In this document: one piece after another, positions 9,472 to 18,675 of the stretch
Numbering within the stretch: position 1 is the first letter of the stretch
Layout: every line of letters starts with the position of its first letter
Source of the DNA: Sphingomonas hominis
Lineage (GTDB): Bacteria; Pseudomonadota; Alphaproteobacteria; Sphingomonadales; Sphingomonadaceae
Reading direction: 5' to 3'
Assembly: GCF_013328205.1 (NCBI RefSeq)
Contig: NZ_JABULH010000003.1
Location: 248,001 to 312,000, forward strand
DNA: 64,000 nucleotides
The notes under the pieces: model-generated
Seen by the model: only the letters and a program-made list of their open reading frames with translations
Told to the model about the DNA's origin: nothing
The model's database searches: none
Translations under genes and position numbers: made by a program

Positions 9472-9785
9472 GGCCTAACCTTAGCCTAACCTTCCGTTCG
9501 CGCGGGCGCTTCCCGCCTCGATCGGCGAGCGACAACGCGTTGGCCTGACCTTCGCCGTCCTTTCCGAACGCTCCGGTGCGCGGCATCCGCCTCAATTCGA
9601 CGCGTGGCGATGCCTTGGTCTCACCTTAGCGTGACCTTTCGGTCGCACAGGCGCGTTGCCCCGCTTCGCTCCAGGGAACGACCCCGCATTGGTCTAACCT
9701 TCGCCGAACCTTCCAGTCGCGCAGGCACACCGCTCCGTCTCGACTCGGCGAACGGCACCGCGCCCCACCCTTAGCCTCACCTTCC
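9472..9785 (+). repeat. Tandem array of five ~74-bp units with paired TAACCTT half-sites
   Basis: Unit starts are at 9472, 9542, 9617, 9691 and about 9765 (periods 70, 75, 74, 74). Each begins GGYCTAACCTT followed by AGCCTAACCTTCC or a close variant, so two TAACCTT-like half-sites lie 11 bp apart in direct orientation, one helical turn. The rest of each unit is looser (TCGCGCAGGCGC, then CCTCGACTCGGCGAACG). The period is not a multiple of three and differs between units, so the array is not a protein repeat. It ends about 65 bp before the S9 peptidase gene. I see nothing else in 8820-9850 beyond these repeats and two REP copies. Confidence 0.75.
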
Positions 9786-9850
9786 AAGCGCGCTACGCCG
9801 GCCCTTGCGCGGCGGCGCGGTTCGGGCATGTTCGCGCTTCGCCTTCGATC

Positions 9851-11947
9851 ATGGAGCCTGCCTTGCGTTCGACCACCGCTGCCTTTGCCGCTCTCCTCGC
9901 GACCGGCGCGCTGCTGCTCGCCCCCGCGCTCCAGGCGCAGGATCGGCCGGTGCCCGCCGCCGATGCCGCCAACCGCGCCTTTACCGGCAACGATTTGTTC
10001 GGGCTCCAGATGGCGGGCGATCCGCAGATCAGCCCCGACGGGCGCACGATCGTCTACGTCCGCCGCTCGGGCGACGTGATGACCGATCGGATGCAATCGT
10101 CGCTGTGGCTGGTCGACGTCGCGAGCGGCCGTCAGTCGCCGTTCGCTGCCAGCGGCTCGTCGCCGCGCTGGTCGCCCGACGGCACGCGGATCGCCTATGC
10201 CGCGGGTGACGGCGACCACAGCCAGTTGTTCGTCCGCTGGCTGGCGACCGGCGCCAGCGCGCGGATCACCGCACTGCCGGGCGATCCGGGCGCGCTCACC
10301 TGGTCCCCCGACGGCCGCCGGCTCGCCTTTACCGCGACCGTGATGGGTGACGGCGCGAAGCTGGGTCGCGCGCCCGACAAGCCCGAGGGCGCGAAATGGG
10401 CCGAGCCGCTGCAGGTGATCGACCGCATCACCTACCGCGCCGATGGTCCCGGCTACATCAAGCCGGGTCGTGACCACGTCTTCGTCGTCGCCGCGGACGG
10501 CGGTGCGGCGCGGCAGTTGACCTTCGGCGGCTACGACGATGCCGGCCCCTTGTCGTGGAGCGCGGACGGTTCGCGCATCCTGTTCGCGGCAATCCGCGGC
10601 AAGGACGCCGACCGCCGCGTCATGGACAGCAACCTCTACGCGGTCGACGCTAACTCGGCCGTGCTGACGCAGCTGACCACGCGCGACGGCCCAGACGCTT
10701 CCCCGCGCTTCTCGGGCGACGGCTCCCGCGTCGCCTGGCTCGGTTTTGATGACAAGCGTCGCGGCTACGAGAACAGCGAAATCTGGGTCGGCGATCGCAA
10801 CGCCGCGGGCGGTCGCTCGCTGACCCGCGCGCTCGACCGCTCGGTGGAGGACGTGCAGTGGGTGGGCAACACGCTCTACGCGACGTACGACGACCGCGGC
10901 ATGCGCAAGGTCGCGCGCGTCGGTGAGGGCGGCGGCATGACCGTGCTCGCCGACAATCTGAAGGGCGGCGGGCTCGACCGGCCGTACACCGGCGGCGACT
11001 TCTCGGTCTCGCGCGGCGGGGTGGTCGCCTATACCGGCGGCGATGGCAGCGCGCCCGCCGACATCTGGGTCGCCTCGGGCGGCAAGCAGCGGCGGTTGAC
11101 CAACCTCAACGCGACGATGCTGGAGGCAAAGGCGCTGGCACCGATCCGCAAGCTCGCGGTCACCGCGCCCGACGGTCGCGCGATCGACGCCTGGCTCGCG
11201 ACCCCGCCGGGCTGGCAGCCGGGCACCCGCGTGCCGCTGATCCTGGAAATCCACGGCGGGCCGCACTCGGCCTACAGCCCCAGCTTCGCGAGCGACATGC
11301 AACTCTACGCTGCGCACGGCTACGCGGTGTTGTGGACCAACCCGCGCGGCTCGACCAGCTACGGCGCCGAGTTCGCCAATCTGATCGACAAGGATTACCC
11401 CAGCGCCGACTATAACGACTTGATGGCCGCGGTCGACGCTGCGATCGCCGACGGCACCGCCGACCCCAACAACCTGTTCGTCACCGGCGGGTCGGGCGGC
11501 GGCGTGCTGACCGCGTGGATCGTCGGCAAGAACAACCGCTTCAAGGCCGCGGCGACGCAGAAGCCGGTCATCAACTGGATCAGCGAGGCGCTGACGATGG
11601 ACGCGACATTGTTCACCTCGCGCTATTGGTTCAACAAGCTGCCGTGGGAGGACCCGATGGATTATTGGCGTCACTCGCCCTTGAGCCTCGTCGGCAACGT
11701 CAAGACGCCGACGCTGGTCGTCGTCGGCAGCGAGGATTACCGCACGCCGGTGTCGGAGGCGGAGCAATATTATGCCGCCTTGCAAATCCGCGGCGTGCCG
11801 ACCGCGCTGGTCAAGGTACCGGGTGCGAGCCACGGCGGCTTCACCGCGCGGCCGAGCCAGTCGGCGGCGAAGGCGTCGGCGATCCTCGCCTGGTTCGATC
11901 GCTATCGCGGGACGGGCGCGCCGGGGCAGGCGACGCCCGCGCAATGA
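9851..11947 (+). CDS. Secreted S9-family peptidase (acylaminoacyl/dipeptidyl peptidase type)
   Basis: 698 residues. A signal peptide (to about residue 30, LLAPALQAQ) is followed by a beta-propeller of repeats such as ISPDGR, WSPDG and WSADG (about 55-420) and an alpha/beta-hydrolase domain. The nucleophile motif is TGGSGGG (Ser about 548), the acid is in VVGSEDYRTP, and the histidine is in GASHGGF. S9C enzymes release short peptides or acylated amino acids; location is probably periplasmic. Start choice: the ATG at 9851 lacks a Shine-Dalgarno, while a TTG at 9863 has GGAG 6 bases upstream and gives a tidier signal peptide. It converges with ligD. Confidence 0.9.
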   Translation: MEPALRSTTAAFAALLATGALLLAPALQAQDRPVPAADAANRAFTGNDLFGLQMAGDPQISPDGRTIVYVRRSGDVMTDRMQSSLWLVDVASGRQSPFAASGSSPRWSPDGTRIAYAAGDGDHSQLFVRWLATGASARITALPGDPGALTWSPDGRRLAFTATVMGDGAKLGRAPDKPEGAKWAEPLQVIDRITYRADGPGYIKPGRDHVFVVAADGGAARQLTFGGYDDAGPLSWSADGSRILFAAIRGKDADRRVMDSNLYAVDANSAVLTQLTTRDGPDASPRFSGDGSRVAWLGFDDKRRGYENSEIWVGDRNAAGGRSLTRALDRSVEDVQWVGNTLYATYDDRGMRKVARVGEGGGMTVLADNLKGGGLDRPYTGGDFSVSRGGVVAYTGGDGSAPADIWVASGGKQRRLTNLNATMLEAKALAPIRKLAVTAPDGRAIDAWLATPPGWQPGTRVPLILEIHGGPHSAYSPSFASDMQLYAAHGYAVLWTNPRGSTSYGAEFANLIDKDYPSADYNDLMAAVDAAIADGTADPNNLFVTGGSGGGVLTAWIVGKNNRFKAAATQKPVINWISEALTMDATLFTSRYWFNKLPWEDPMDYWRHSPLSLVGNVKTPTLVVVGSEDYRTPVSEAEQYYAALQIRGVPTALVKVPGASHGGFTARPSQSAAKASAILAWFDRYRGTGAPGQATPAQ

Positions 11948-11963
11948 GGTGAGCGGCCCGACG

Positions 11964-14384
11964 CTATAGGTGGGGCAACACCTGATCGGAGACGCCCCAA
12001 CCCGACAGCGCCGGCGCGTTGGCGCGCGCGATCAACTCGGCCGCATCGCCGACGTGCCAGTTCGCCGCGGTGTCGAGGTCGCGCAGCTCGCTCCACGTCA
12101 CCGGTGCCGCGACCGGCGCACCGGCACGGGCGCGCGCCGAATAGGGCATGATCGCGGTCGATCCGCGCTGGTTGCGCAAATAGTCGATGAAGATGCGCCC
12201 CTTGCGCTTCGCCTTGCTCATGGTGGCGACGAAGCGGTCGGGATCGGCCTGCGCCAATGCCTTGGCAAAGCGCTCCGCGAAGTCGCGCACTGCGGGCCAC
12301 TCGGCTTGTGGGGTGAGCGGCACAACGACGTGGACACCCTTGCCGCCCGACAGCAACGGAAAGCTGGCAAGCCCGATCTCGCCCAGTTGGTCGCGCACGA
12401 ACTCGGCCGCCTTCTTGGTATCGGCGAAGGCGAGCCCCTCGTCGGGGTCGAGGTCGAAGATCATCCGGTCGGGCCGCTCTAGCGCGTCGACGCGCGATCC
12501 CCAGCCGTGGAACTCGATCGTCCCCATCTGCACGCAGGTCAGCAGCCCGGCGGCATCGTCGACCCACAGATACTCCTCGCTGCCGCCGTCCTTCTCGGGA
12601 ATAGCGACCTTGTGCACGGCGTCGCCGAACGAGCCGGCGTCGTGCTTCTGGAAGAAGCATTGGTTCGCGCGTCCCTGCGGGCAGCGCACCAGGCTGATCG
12701 GGCGATGCCCGCTCCACGGCAGCATGATCGCGGCAACCGCGGCATAGTAATCGGCGAGGTCGCCTTTGGTCACTTCGGCATCAGGATCGATCACGCGATT
12801 GCGGTTGGTGATCGCGACGTTGGGCGCTGGTGTTTCGGCAACCGACTGGGGCTGTTCCAGCACGACCTCGCGCGCGGACTTGTCGCCGCGCAGGCCCAGG
12901 AAGCTTGGATGGCGCAGGAGACCGTCGGGCGTCGTCTCGGTAAAGGCGATCTCGGCCACCAGGTCAGGCTTAACCCATTGCGCGCCGCGCACGGTCGCGC
13001 GTGGCGCGTCGACCGGCGCGGTCTTGCGCGCGCGGGTGTCGAGCTTGGCGCGCAGCTCGGTCATCAGCGCCTGCGTGAAGCCGGTGCCGACCTTGCCCGC
13101 GTAGCGCAGCTTCCCGTCCTCGTGCACGCCGAGCAGCAGCGACTTGAACCCGCGCTTCTTGTCCGAGGGTAGCCAGCCGACGATCACGAATTCCTGCCGC
13201 CGCGTGCACTTGATCTTGAGCCAGTCGGACGTGCGCCCAGCGCGATACGGCGCGTCGGCGCGTTTCGACACCACGCCCTCCAGTCCCTCGGCGCACATCC
13301 CGTCGAGCAGTTGCTCGCCGCTGCCGACGACGTGCTCGGCATAGTGCAGCCGCGCGTCGTCGCCGATGATTGCCTGCAACCGCGCCTTGCGCGTCGTCGT
13401 CGGCAGCGCGCTCAGATCCTCGCCGTCCTGCGCGAGAAGGTCGAACGCGAACATCGTCATGTCGCCGCCCGACGAGATCGCGTCCTTGAGCGTCGAGAAA
13501 TCGGGCCGCCCGTCCTTGAACGCGACGATCTCGCCGTCGATCAGCGCGGAAGTGACATCGAGCGTGGCAGCGGCCTCGGCGATCCCGAGAAACTTGTCGC
13601 TCCAGTCGAGCCCGTTGCGCGTGAACACCTTGGCCGTGCCGCCCGCGACCGCGATCAGCGCGCGGTAGCCGTCATATTTGACTTCGTGCAGCCACGCCGA
13701 TCCGGTCGGCACGGCGTCGACCAGCGTGCACAGTTGCGGCTCGGTGAAGGCGGGCAGAGTGGCGGATTTGGTCGCCTTCTTGCGCACAGGCTTGCGCTTC
13801 TTGGGCGCCTTCCCTTCCGCGATTTCCTGCATCGTGCGCCCGCTCGACACGCTGGTCAGCGCGGTCTCGACCAAGGTGTCGGTGCCGCCTGCCTCCGCGT
13901 CGCCGATCTTGCGCAGCAGCCAGTTCTCGCGCTTTTCCTTCGCGCGTGGTTTCAGCCGGATCAGCAGCCACTCGCCGCGCATCCGCTCGCCCTCCAGCAC
14001 GAAGTGGAGGTGCCCGGCGTCCAGATCCTTCGCGCTCTTGCCCTTGATCGGCGACCAGGTGCCGCGGTCCCACAGCATCACGGTGCCGCCGCCATATTCG
14101 CCCGAAGGGATCGTCCCCTCGAACGAGCCGTAGTCGAGCGGATGGTCCTCGGTCCTGACCGCCAGCCGTTTCTCATTCGGATCGAGGCTCGGACCGCGCG
14201 TCACCGCCCAGCTTTTCAGCACGCCGTCGACTTCGAGCCGGAAGTCCCAGTGCAGCCGCGTCGCGTCGTGCTTCTGCACCACGAAGCTGTTGCCGTGACC
14301 TTTCGCCAGCGTGCCCGCGGGCTCGGCGGTGCGCGTGAAGTCGCGCTTGGCATTGTAGCGGGCGAGGGGATCGGCAGCGGCCAT
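11964..14384 (-). CDS. ligD: Multifunctional ATP-dependent DNA ligase LigD
   Basis: 806 residues with the alphaproteobacterial domain order. The N-terminal 3'-phosphoesterase comes first (about 15-165; HWDFRLEVDG, SGEYGGGTV). The central ligase has the nucleotidyl lysine in HEVKYDGYRA (about 236). The C-terminal primase/polymerase (about 525-800) has FDLDPDEG and GGKGVHVVVPL. Lys-rich linkers separate the domains. With Ku it performs non-homologous end joining of double-strand breaks. It starts 7 bp after the ku stop, so ku-ligD is an operon. Confidence 0.96.
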   Translation of the reverse strand: MAAADPLARYNAKRDFTRTAEPAGTLAKGHGNSFVVQKHDATRLHWDFRLEVDGVLKSWAVTRGPSLDPNEKRLAVRTEDHPLDYGSFEGTIPSGEYGGGTVMLWDRGTWSPIKGKSAKDLDAGHLHFVLEGERMRGEWLLIRLKPRAKEKRENWLLRKIGDAEAGGTDTLVETALTSVSSGRTMQEIAEGKAPKKRKPVRKKATKSATLPAFTEPQLCTLVDAVPTGSAWLHEVKYDGYRALIAVAGGTAKVFTRNGLDWSDKFLGIAEAAATLDVTSALIDGEIVAFKDGRPDFSTLKDAISSGGDMTMFAFDLLAQDGEDLSALPTTTRKARLQAIIGDDARLHYAEHVVGSGEQLLDGMCAEGLEGVVSKRADAPYRAGRTSDWLKIKCTRRQEFVIVGWLPSDKKRGFKSLLLGVHEDGKLRYAGKVGTGFTQALMTELRAKLDTRARKTAPVDAPRATVRGAQWVKPDLVAEIAFTETTPDGLLRHPSFLGLRGDKSAREVVLEQPQSVAETPAPNVAITNRNRVIDPDAEVTKGDLADYYAAVAAIMLPWSGHRPISLVRCPQGRANQCFFQKHDAGSFGDAVHKVAIPEKDGGSEEYLWVDDAAGLLTCVQMGTIEFHGWGSRVDALERPDRMIFDLDPDEGLAFADTKKAAEFVRDQLGEIGLASFPLLSGGKGVHVVVPLTPQAEWPAVRDFAERFAKALAQADPDRFVATMSKAKRKGRIFIDYLRNQRGSTAIMPYSARARAGAPVAAPVTWSELRDLDTAANWHVGDAAELIARANAPALSGWGVSDQVLPHL

Positions 14385-14391
14385 CGCGACG

Positions 14392-15288
14392 TCAGGCGCG
14401 CTTCTTGGCCGGGGCTGGCTTTTTGGCCGCCGGCTTCTTGGCAGCGGGTTTCTTTGCTGCGGGTTTGGCCGGTGCCTTTTTCACCGGCTCGCCGCCTGAC
14501 TTGCCCTCCATCGACTTCTTGAGCGCCGCCATCAGGTCGACGACGTTGGAGGCCGAACGCCCGCCCTCATCCTTGTCCTCGATGATCTTGGTCTTGCCCT
14601 TCGCCTTGCGCTTGCGTTCGATCAGTTCCTTCAGCGCGTCGACGTAGCGATTGTGGAACTCCTGCGGATCGAACGCCGCGGTCTTGCGGTCGATCAGCGC
14701 TTCGGCGAGGTCGAGCAGCTCGGGGTCGGGCTTGGTGTCGGCGATCTCGCGGAAATAGCCCTGCGCCTTATTGACCTCGTCGGCGTAGCGCAGCGTCTCC
14801 AGGATCAGCCCGCGCCCGCACGGTTTCAGGCTCACGATATATTCGCGCCCGCGCATCGCTAGCTGGCCAAGCCCGACCTTCTTGGTCCGCCTGAGCGCCT
14901 CGCGCAGCACGATGAACGCTTCCTCCGCCAGATCGTCGGCGGGCACGACGAAATAGGGCTTTTCATAATAAAGGACGTCGATCTCCGATTGGTCGACGAA
15001 TTGCGTCAGCTCGAGCGTCTTCTTCGACTCGAGCTTCACCGCGTCGATCTCGTCCTGTTCGAGCAGGACGTACTCGCCTTTCTCGACCTCGAACCCCTTG
15101 ATGATCTCGTCGGCGTCGACCGGGCCGATGCCCGGCGCGACCTTCTCATACTTGATCCGCTCGCCCGACGGCTCGTGGATCTGGTGGAACGCGATCTGCG
15201 CGCCGGACTTGGTGGCGGAATAGATCTCGACCGGGATCGAGACGAGCGCGAGGCGGATCTGCCCCTGCCAGTAAGCGCGCGCGGCCAT
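14392..15288 (-). CDS. ku: Ku protein for non-homologous end joining
   Basis: 298 residues, beginning MAARAYWQGQIRLALVSIP, the typical start of bacterial Ku, which forms a homodimeric ring on DNA ends and recruits LigD. The core runs to about residue 240. The last 35 residues are a low-complexity basic tail of AAKKP repeats, as in other bacterial Ku proteins where the tail binds DNA. AGAGGTGG precedes the ATG. It is the first gene of the ku-ligD pair. Confidence 0.96.
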   Translation of the reverse strand: MAARAYWQGQIRLALVSIPVEIYSATKSGAQIAFHQIHEPSGERIKYEKVAPGIGPVDADEIIKGFEVEKGEYVLLEQDEIDAVKLESKKTLELTQFVDQSEIDVLYYEKPYFVVPADDLAEEAFIVLREALRRTKKVGLGQLAMRGREYIVSLKPCGRGLILETLRYADEVNKAQGYFREIADTKPDPELLDLAEALIDRKTAAFDPQEFHNRYVDALKELIERKRKAKGKTKIIEDKDEGGRSASNVVDLMAALKKSMEGKSGGEPVKKAPAKPAAKKPAAKKPAAKKPAPAKKRA

Positions 15289-15400
15289 GTTCCACCTCTG
15301 TCATTTGCGTAAGCGATTCAAATCACGGGCGAAGGAGTCGTTCCGCGTGCCTGATGACGCGGATGTTCCGCACTGATGCAGGTTGCGCTATGGGGGGCGG

Positions 15401-15979
15401 ATGAGTGACGATCCCTTCGCGCTGTTTGACGCCTGGTATGCCGAGGCGCAGGCGAGCGAACCCAATGATCCGAATGCGATGGCGCTCGCCACCGCTGATG
15501 CCGCCGGTCGTCCGTCGGTGCGGATGGTGCTGTTGAAGGGCCACGGCCCGGACGGCTTCGTGTTCTACACCAACCGCGGCAGTCGCAAGGCCGAGGCGTT
15601 GGCCGAGAACATGCAGGCGGGGCTGCTGTTTCACTGGAAGTCGCTGCGCCGCCAGATCCGCATCGACGGCTCCGTCAATCTGGCGAGCGACGCGGAGAGC
15701 GACGCTTATTTCGCCACGCGCGGCCGCGACTCGCAGCTCGGCGCCTGGGCATCCGACCAATCGCGCCCGCTCGATGCGCGCGAAACGTTCGAGGCGCGGT
15801 TCGAGGAGATGAAGACGCGTTTCGACGGGCAGGATGTGCCGCGTCCGCCCAATTGGGGCGGTTACCGCGTGACGCCCGAGCGCATCGAATTCTGGCAGGA
15901 CCGCGCGCACCGCCTACATGAACGCCGCCTGTTCACGCGAGAGGGTGACGGGTGGAGCGAAGGATTGCTGTTCCCATGA
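15401..15979 (+). CDS. pdxH: Pyridoxamine 5'-phosphate oxidase
   Basis: 192 residues. It oxidises pyridoxamine/pyridoxine 5'-phosphate to PLP with FMN and O2. The FMN/PNP-binding segments [25 protein letters not shown] and [14 protein letters not shown] are present, as is the C-terminal dimer/active-site region [23 protein letters not shown]. Start MSDDPF was chosen because GGGGGGCGG directly precedes it. Its stop overlaps the start of the cation efflux gene by 4 bp (ATGA). Confidence 0.96.
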   Translation: MSDDPFALFDAWYAEAQASEPNDPNAMALATADAAGRPSVRMVLLKGHGPDGFVFYTNRGSRKAEALAENMQAGLLFHWKSLRRQIRIDGSVNLASDAESDAYFATRGRDSQLGAWASDQSRPLDARETFEARFEEMKTRFDGQDVPRPPNWGGYRVTPERIEFWQDRAHRLHERRLFTREGDGWSEGLLFP

Positions 15980-16923
15980 CCGAGAGCGAACGCCGCCGGG
16001 TGATCCCGATTGCGATGCGCGCCGCGCTGGCGAGCGTCGCGATGGCGCTGAGCCTGCTCGTCGTGAAGGGCTATGCCGCGTGGCATACCGGATCGGTCGC
16101 GATGCTGGGGTCGCTCGCCGATACCGGGCTCGACCTGCTCGCCAGCTTGGTGACGCTGTATGGCGTCAAGCTCGCCGCCGAGCCTGCCGACCACGACCAC
16201 CGTTTCGGTCATGGCAAGGCGGAGGCGCTGGCGGCGCTGTTCCAGGTCGTGCTCATCACCGCCTCGGCGATCGGCATCGCGTGGCGCGCGGTGGAGCGGT
16301 TCTCTAGCCCGCAGGTCAACGAGGATGCGGGGCTCGGCATCGGCGTGTCGGTGCTGGCGATTGCCGCGACGCTGGTGCTGCTCGCCTATCAGCGCAGCGT
16401 GATCCGCAAGACCGGCTCGGTCGCGATCCTGGCCGACAACGTGCATTACCAGTCCGACGTGCTGTTGAACGTCGCGGTGATCGCGGCGCTGGTCCTCGAC
16501 CAATATGTCGGTGTGAAGGGCGCGGATCCGGTATTCGGCATCGCGATCGCCGCCTGGCTCGTCTGGGGCGCGTTCCAGGCGTCGAGCCAGGCGATCGACA
16601 TGCTGATGGACAAGGAATGGTCGGAGGATCAGCGCTCGGCATTCATGGAGGTCGCCGCGCGCCAGCCCGGCATCCGCGGCATCCACGATTTCCGCACCCG
16701 CCGCGCGGGCAGCCACGACTTCGCGCAATTTCACATGGAGGTCGACCCCGACCTGACCGTGCGGCAAGCGCACGACATTGTCGAATCGGTCGAGATTGCG
16801 CTGCGCCGCACCTTCCCCAAGGTCGAGACGCTGATCCACCTCGATCCTGAGGGGCATGAGGATACCGACAATCCGCTGGTCGAGGCCGAGGCAACGCCGC
16901 ACTGGTTCGGCAAGCGGCTGTAA
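15976..16923 (+). CDS. Cation diffusion facilitator (FieF/CzcD-type metal efflux)
   Basis: 315 residues with about six transmembrane helices and a cytoplasmic C-terminal domain. Metal-site residues are visible as SLADTGLD in TM2, [14 protein letters not shown] after it, and [10 protein letters not shown] in TM5; HxxxD/DxxxD pairs of this kind bind Zn2+, Fe2+ or Mn2+. Substrate cannot be decided. Translation is probably coupled to pdxH through the ATGA overlap. Confidence 0.93.
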   Translation: MTESERRRVIPIAMRAALASVAMALSLLVVKGYAAWHTGSVAMLGSLADTGLDLLASLVTLYGVKLAAEPADHDHRFGHGKAEALAALFQVVLITASAIGIAWRAVERFSSPQVNEDAGLGIGVSVLAIAATLVLLAYQRSVIRKTGSVAILADNVHYQSDVLLNVAVIAALVLDQYVGVKGADPVFGIAIAAWLVWGAFQASSQAIDMLMDKEWSEDQRSAFMEVAARQPGIRGIHDFRTRRAGSHDFAQFHMEVDPDLTVRQAHDIVESVEIALRRTFPKVETLIHLDPEGHEDTDNPLVEAEATPHWFGKRL

Positions 16924-16957
16924 GAACCCTGTCGCCGAGCGGCTGTAAGGACACACA

Positions 16958-17761
16958 ATGCGCATCCCCTTCACCCAGGTCGACGCCTTTGCCGAGGAAG
17001 CCTTCAAAGGTAATCCCGCGGCGGTGATGCCGTTGACGAAGTGGCTCGACGACGACACGCTGCTCAAGATCGCGGTCGAGAACAACCTGTCCGAAACCGC
17101 CTTCCTCGTTCCCGACACGAGCGGCGAGGCGGATTACGAGCTGCGCTGGTTCACGCCGGGCGCGGAGGTCGCGCTATGCGGCCACGCGACGCTGGCGAGC
17201 GGGCACGTCGTGCTGTCCTCGGATACCGACCGCGCGAGCGTCCGCTTCCGCACGCGCCAGGCCGGCGTGCTCGAGGTCGCGCGCGACGGGCATCGTTACG
17301 CGATGGCGCTGCCTGCCTGGGCGCCGCACGCGAAACCACTACCCGAGATTGTCGCGGGGCTCGAACTGCCTGATGGGGCGGTGCAGGAGACGCTGTGGCA
17401 CGACAAGGGCTACGCGCTGGTGGTGGTCGAGAACGAGCGCCAGGTGCGCGACTGCGCGCCCGACATGCGCGCGCTCGCCCCGCTCGGCCCGTACGTCATC
17501 ATCGTCGCCGCGCCGGGCGAGACGACCGACATCGTCAGCCGCGTCTTCGTGCCTGCGTTCGACATCGACGAGGACCCGGTGACGGGCAGCGCGCACGCGG
17601 TGATGGTGCCTTATTGGGCCGAGCGGCTCGGGCGCGACCGGATGAGCGCCTATCAGGCATCGGCGCGCGGCGGGCGGCTGTTGTGCCGGTTGGAGGGCGA
17701 CCGTGTCGTGCTGGGCGGCGCGTGCGTGACCATTATCGAAGGTACGTTCCTGCTGCCGTGA
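16958..17761 (+). CDS. PhzF-family isomerase/epimerase-like protein
   Basis: 267 residues. The start FTQVDAFAEEAFKGNPAAV, the catalytic Glu in NNLSETAFL, and the central ALCGHATLAS and C-terminal DEDPVTGSAHAVMVPYW mark the PhzF family, which shares the DapF double-barrel fold. Members are proton-transfer isomerases; only a few have known substrates. It follows the efflux gene by 34 bp. This is the second member of the DapF/PhzF superfamily in the window. Confidence 0.93.
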   Translation: MRIPFTQVDAFAEEAFKGNPAAVMPLTKWLDDDTLLKIAVENNLSETAFLVPDTSGEADYELRWFTPGAEVALCGHATLASGHVVLSSDTDRASVRFRTRQAGVLEVARDGHRYAMALPAWAPHAKPLPEIVAGLELPDGAVQETLWHDKGYALVVVENERQVRDCAPDMRALAPLGPYVIIVAAPGETTDIVSRVFVPAFDIDEDPVTGSAHAVMVPYWAERLGRDRMSAYQASARGGRLLCRLEGDRVVLGGACVTIIEGTFLLP

Positions 17762-17795
17762 GGAGGGCGGCAGGGTCTAGCACGCTCCCGACAGC

Positions 17796-18569
17796 TTAAC
17801 CCAAACGTCCCGATACGAGGAAGGCCAGATCCCACAGGATCGTGCCGCTTCCGCTCCGACCTTCGTGGTCCATGCCGCGCTCGAGTTCATCCACATCTAT
17901 CTCGTCGGCGCGTATGGCGCCGCACGCGATCATGCGCGGCAGCATGATCCGCATCAGCATCGGCAGGAAAGATTCATGCCACGGCTGGATCAGCACGCCC
18001 TCGCAGCGGGCATGATCGATCTGGAAACCGGCACCGCGGATGAGGTCGGCCAATCGATAGCCGATCGCCACGTCACCCTGCTCCGCCGCGATCGTGCGCC
18101 ACATCAGCTCGTAACACCGTTGATGCATCGGCAATGCGGCGAGGCCCGTCGGCAGATCGGCGCGGGCATGTTCCTGAAATGCCAGGATCGTGTCGCGCTT
18201 CGCCAGTCGCGCGAGCCGGTGCAGCGTTGCGGCGGCATCGGGCAGGTACATCAGCACTCGTCTGCCGACGATGGCGTCGAACGAGCCGAGGTCGGGCAAG
18301 TCCGTGCTCAGATCGGCAAACTGATAGCGGAGCGGCGCGCCCGTCGCATCCGCCGGCGTAGCTCGTGCCGCCGTCAGTGCCGCTTCGCTGCTGTCGATCC
18401 CGATGACCTCGCCGTCCGGGCCGGCCAGCGCCGCCACCGTTCGACTGAGATCGCCGTTGCCGCACCCGACATCGAGCACGCGCATGCCCGGCGTGATCCC
18501 GATCGACGCGAAGAAGCGTGCACTCGGCGCATTGGCGGGGTTGGCTGGTGCGAACTGGCTATGTGACAT
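17796..18569 (-). CDS. Class I SAM-dependent methyltransferase
   Basis: 257 residues. Motif I is VLDVGCGNGDLS, followed by EVIGIDSSEAAL, where an acidic residue ends the second strand, and ALYQF-like motif II with FDAIVGRRVLMYLPD. Substrate unknown; a UbiE/SmtA-like methyltransferase. The ATG at 18569 starts MSHSQFAP and lies inside an imperfect inverted repeat (18558-18583); no clear Shine-Dalgarno is visible. Confidence 0.85.
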   Translation of the reverse strand: MSHSQFAPANPANAPSARFFASIGITPGMRVLDVGCGNGDLSRTVAALAGPDGEVIGIDSSEAALTAARATPADATGAPLRYQFADLSTDLPDLGSFDAIVGRRVLMYLPDAAATLHRLARLAKRDTILAFQEHARADLPTGLAALPMHQRCYELMWRTIAAEQGDVAIGYRLADLIRGAGFQIDHARCEGVLIQPWHESFLPMLMRIMLPRMIACGAIRADEIDVDELERGMDHEGRSGSGTILWDLAFLVSGRLG

Positions 18570-18583
18570 TGTTACATGATAGC
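18558..18583. promoter_or_regulatory. Inverted repeat spanning the methyltransferase start codon
   Basis: Arms GCTATGTGAC and GTTACATGATAGC around a central ATT, matching except for one mismatch and one inserted base. The start codon (18569-18567) is within it. It may be an operator or an mRNA hairpin controlling initiation. It resembles but does not match a CRP/FNR site because half-site spacing is wrong. Confidence 0.35.
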
Positions 18584-18675
18584 CGGCGCGCAAGCGGCAG
18601 ACAAGTCGCGATCCCTGTGACGCAGGGTCTCGGCCGAGCGTCACCGCTCGGTCAGATCGACCATCCGTTCCGCGG

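Noticed and set aside
9472-9785. CRISPR array
   Set aside because: The repeats are degenerate, the spacers between cores are partly alike rather than unique, and there are no cas genes.
9626-11944. Long open frame (about 770 codons) opposite the S9 peptidase gene
   Set aside because: Shadow frame typical of high-GC DNA; composition is Arg/Gly/Ala-rich and it has no domain, while the plus strand encodes a complete catalytic peptidase.
15289-15400. EcfG promoter upstream of ku
   Set aside because: Two GGAAC sequences occur on the minus strand but neither has CGTT at 16 or 17 bases.
18558-18583. CRP/FNR binding site
   Set aside because: The TGTGA half is present, but the partner half is TTACA at the wrong spacing, so it does not fit TGTGA-N6-TCACA.
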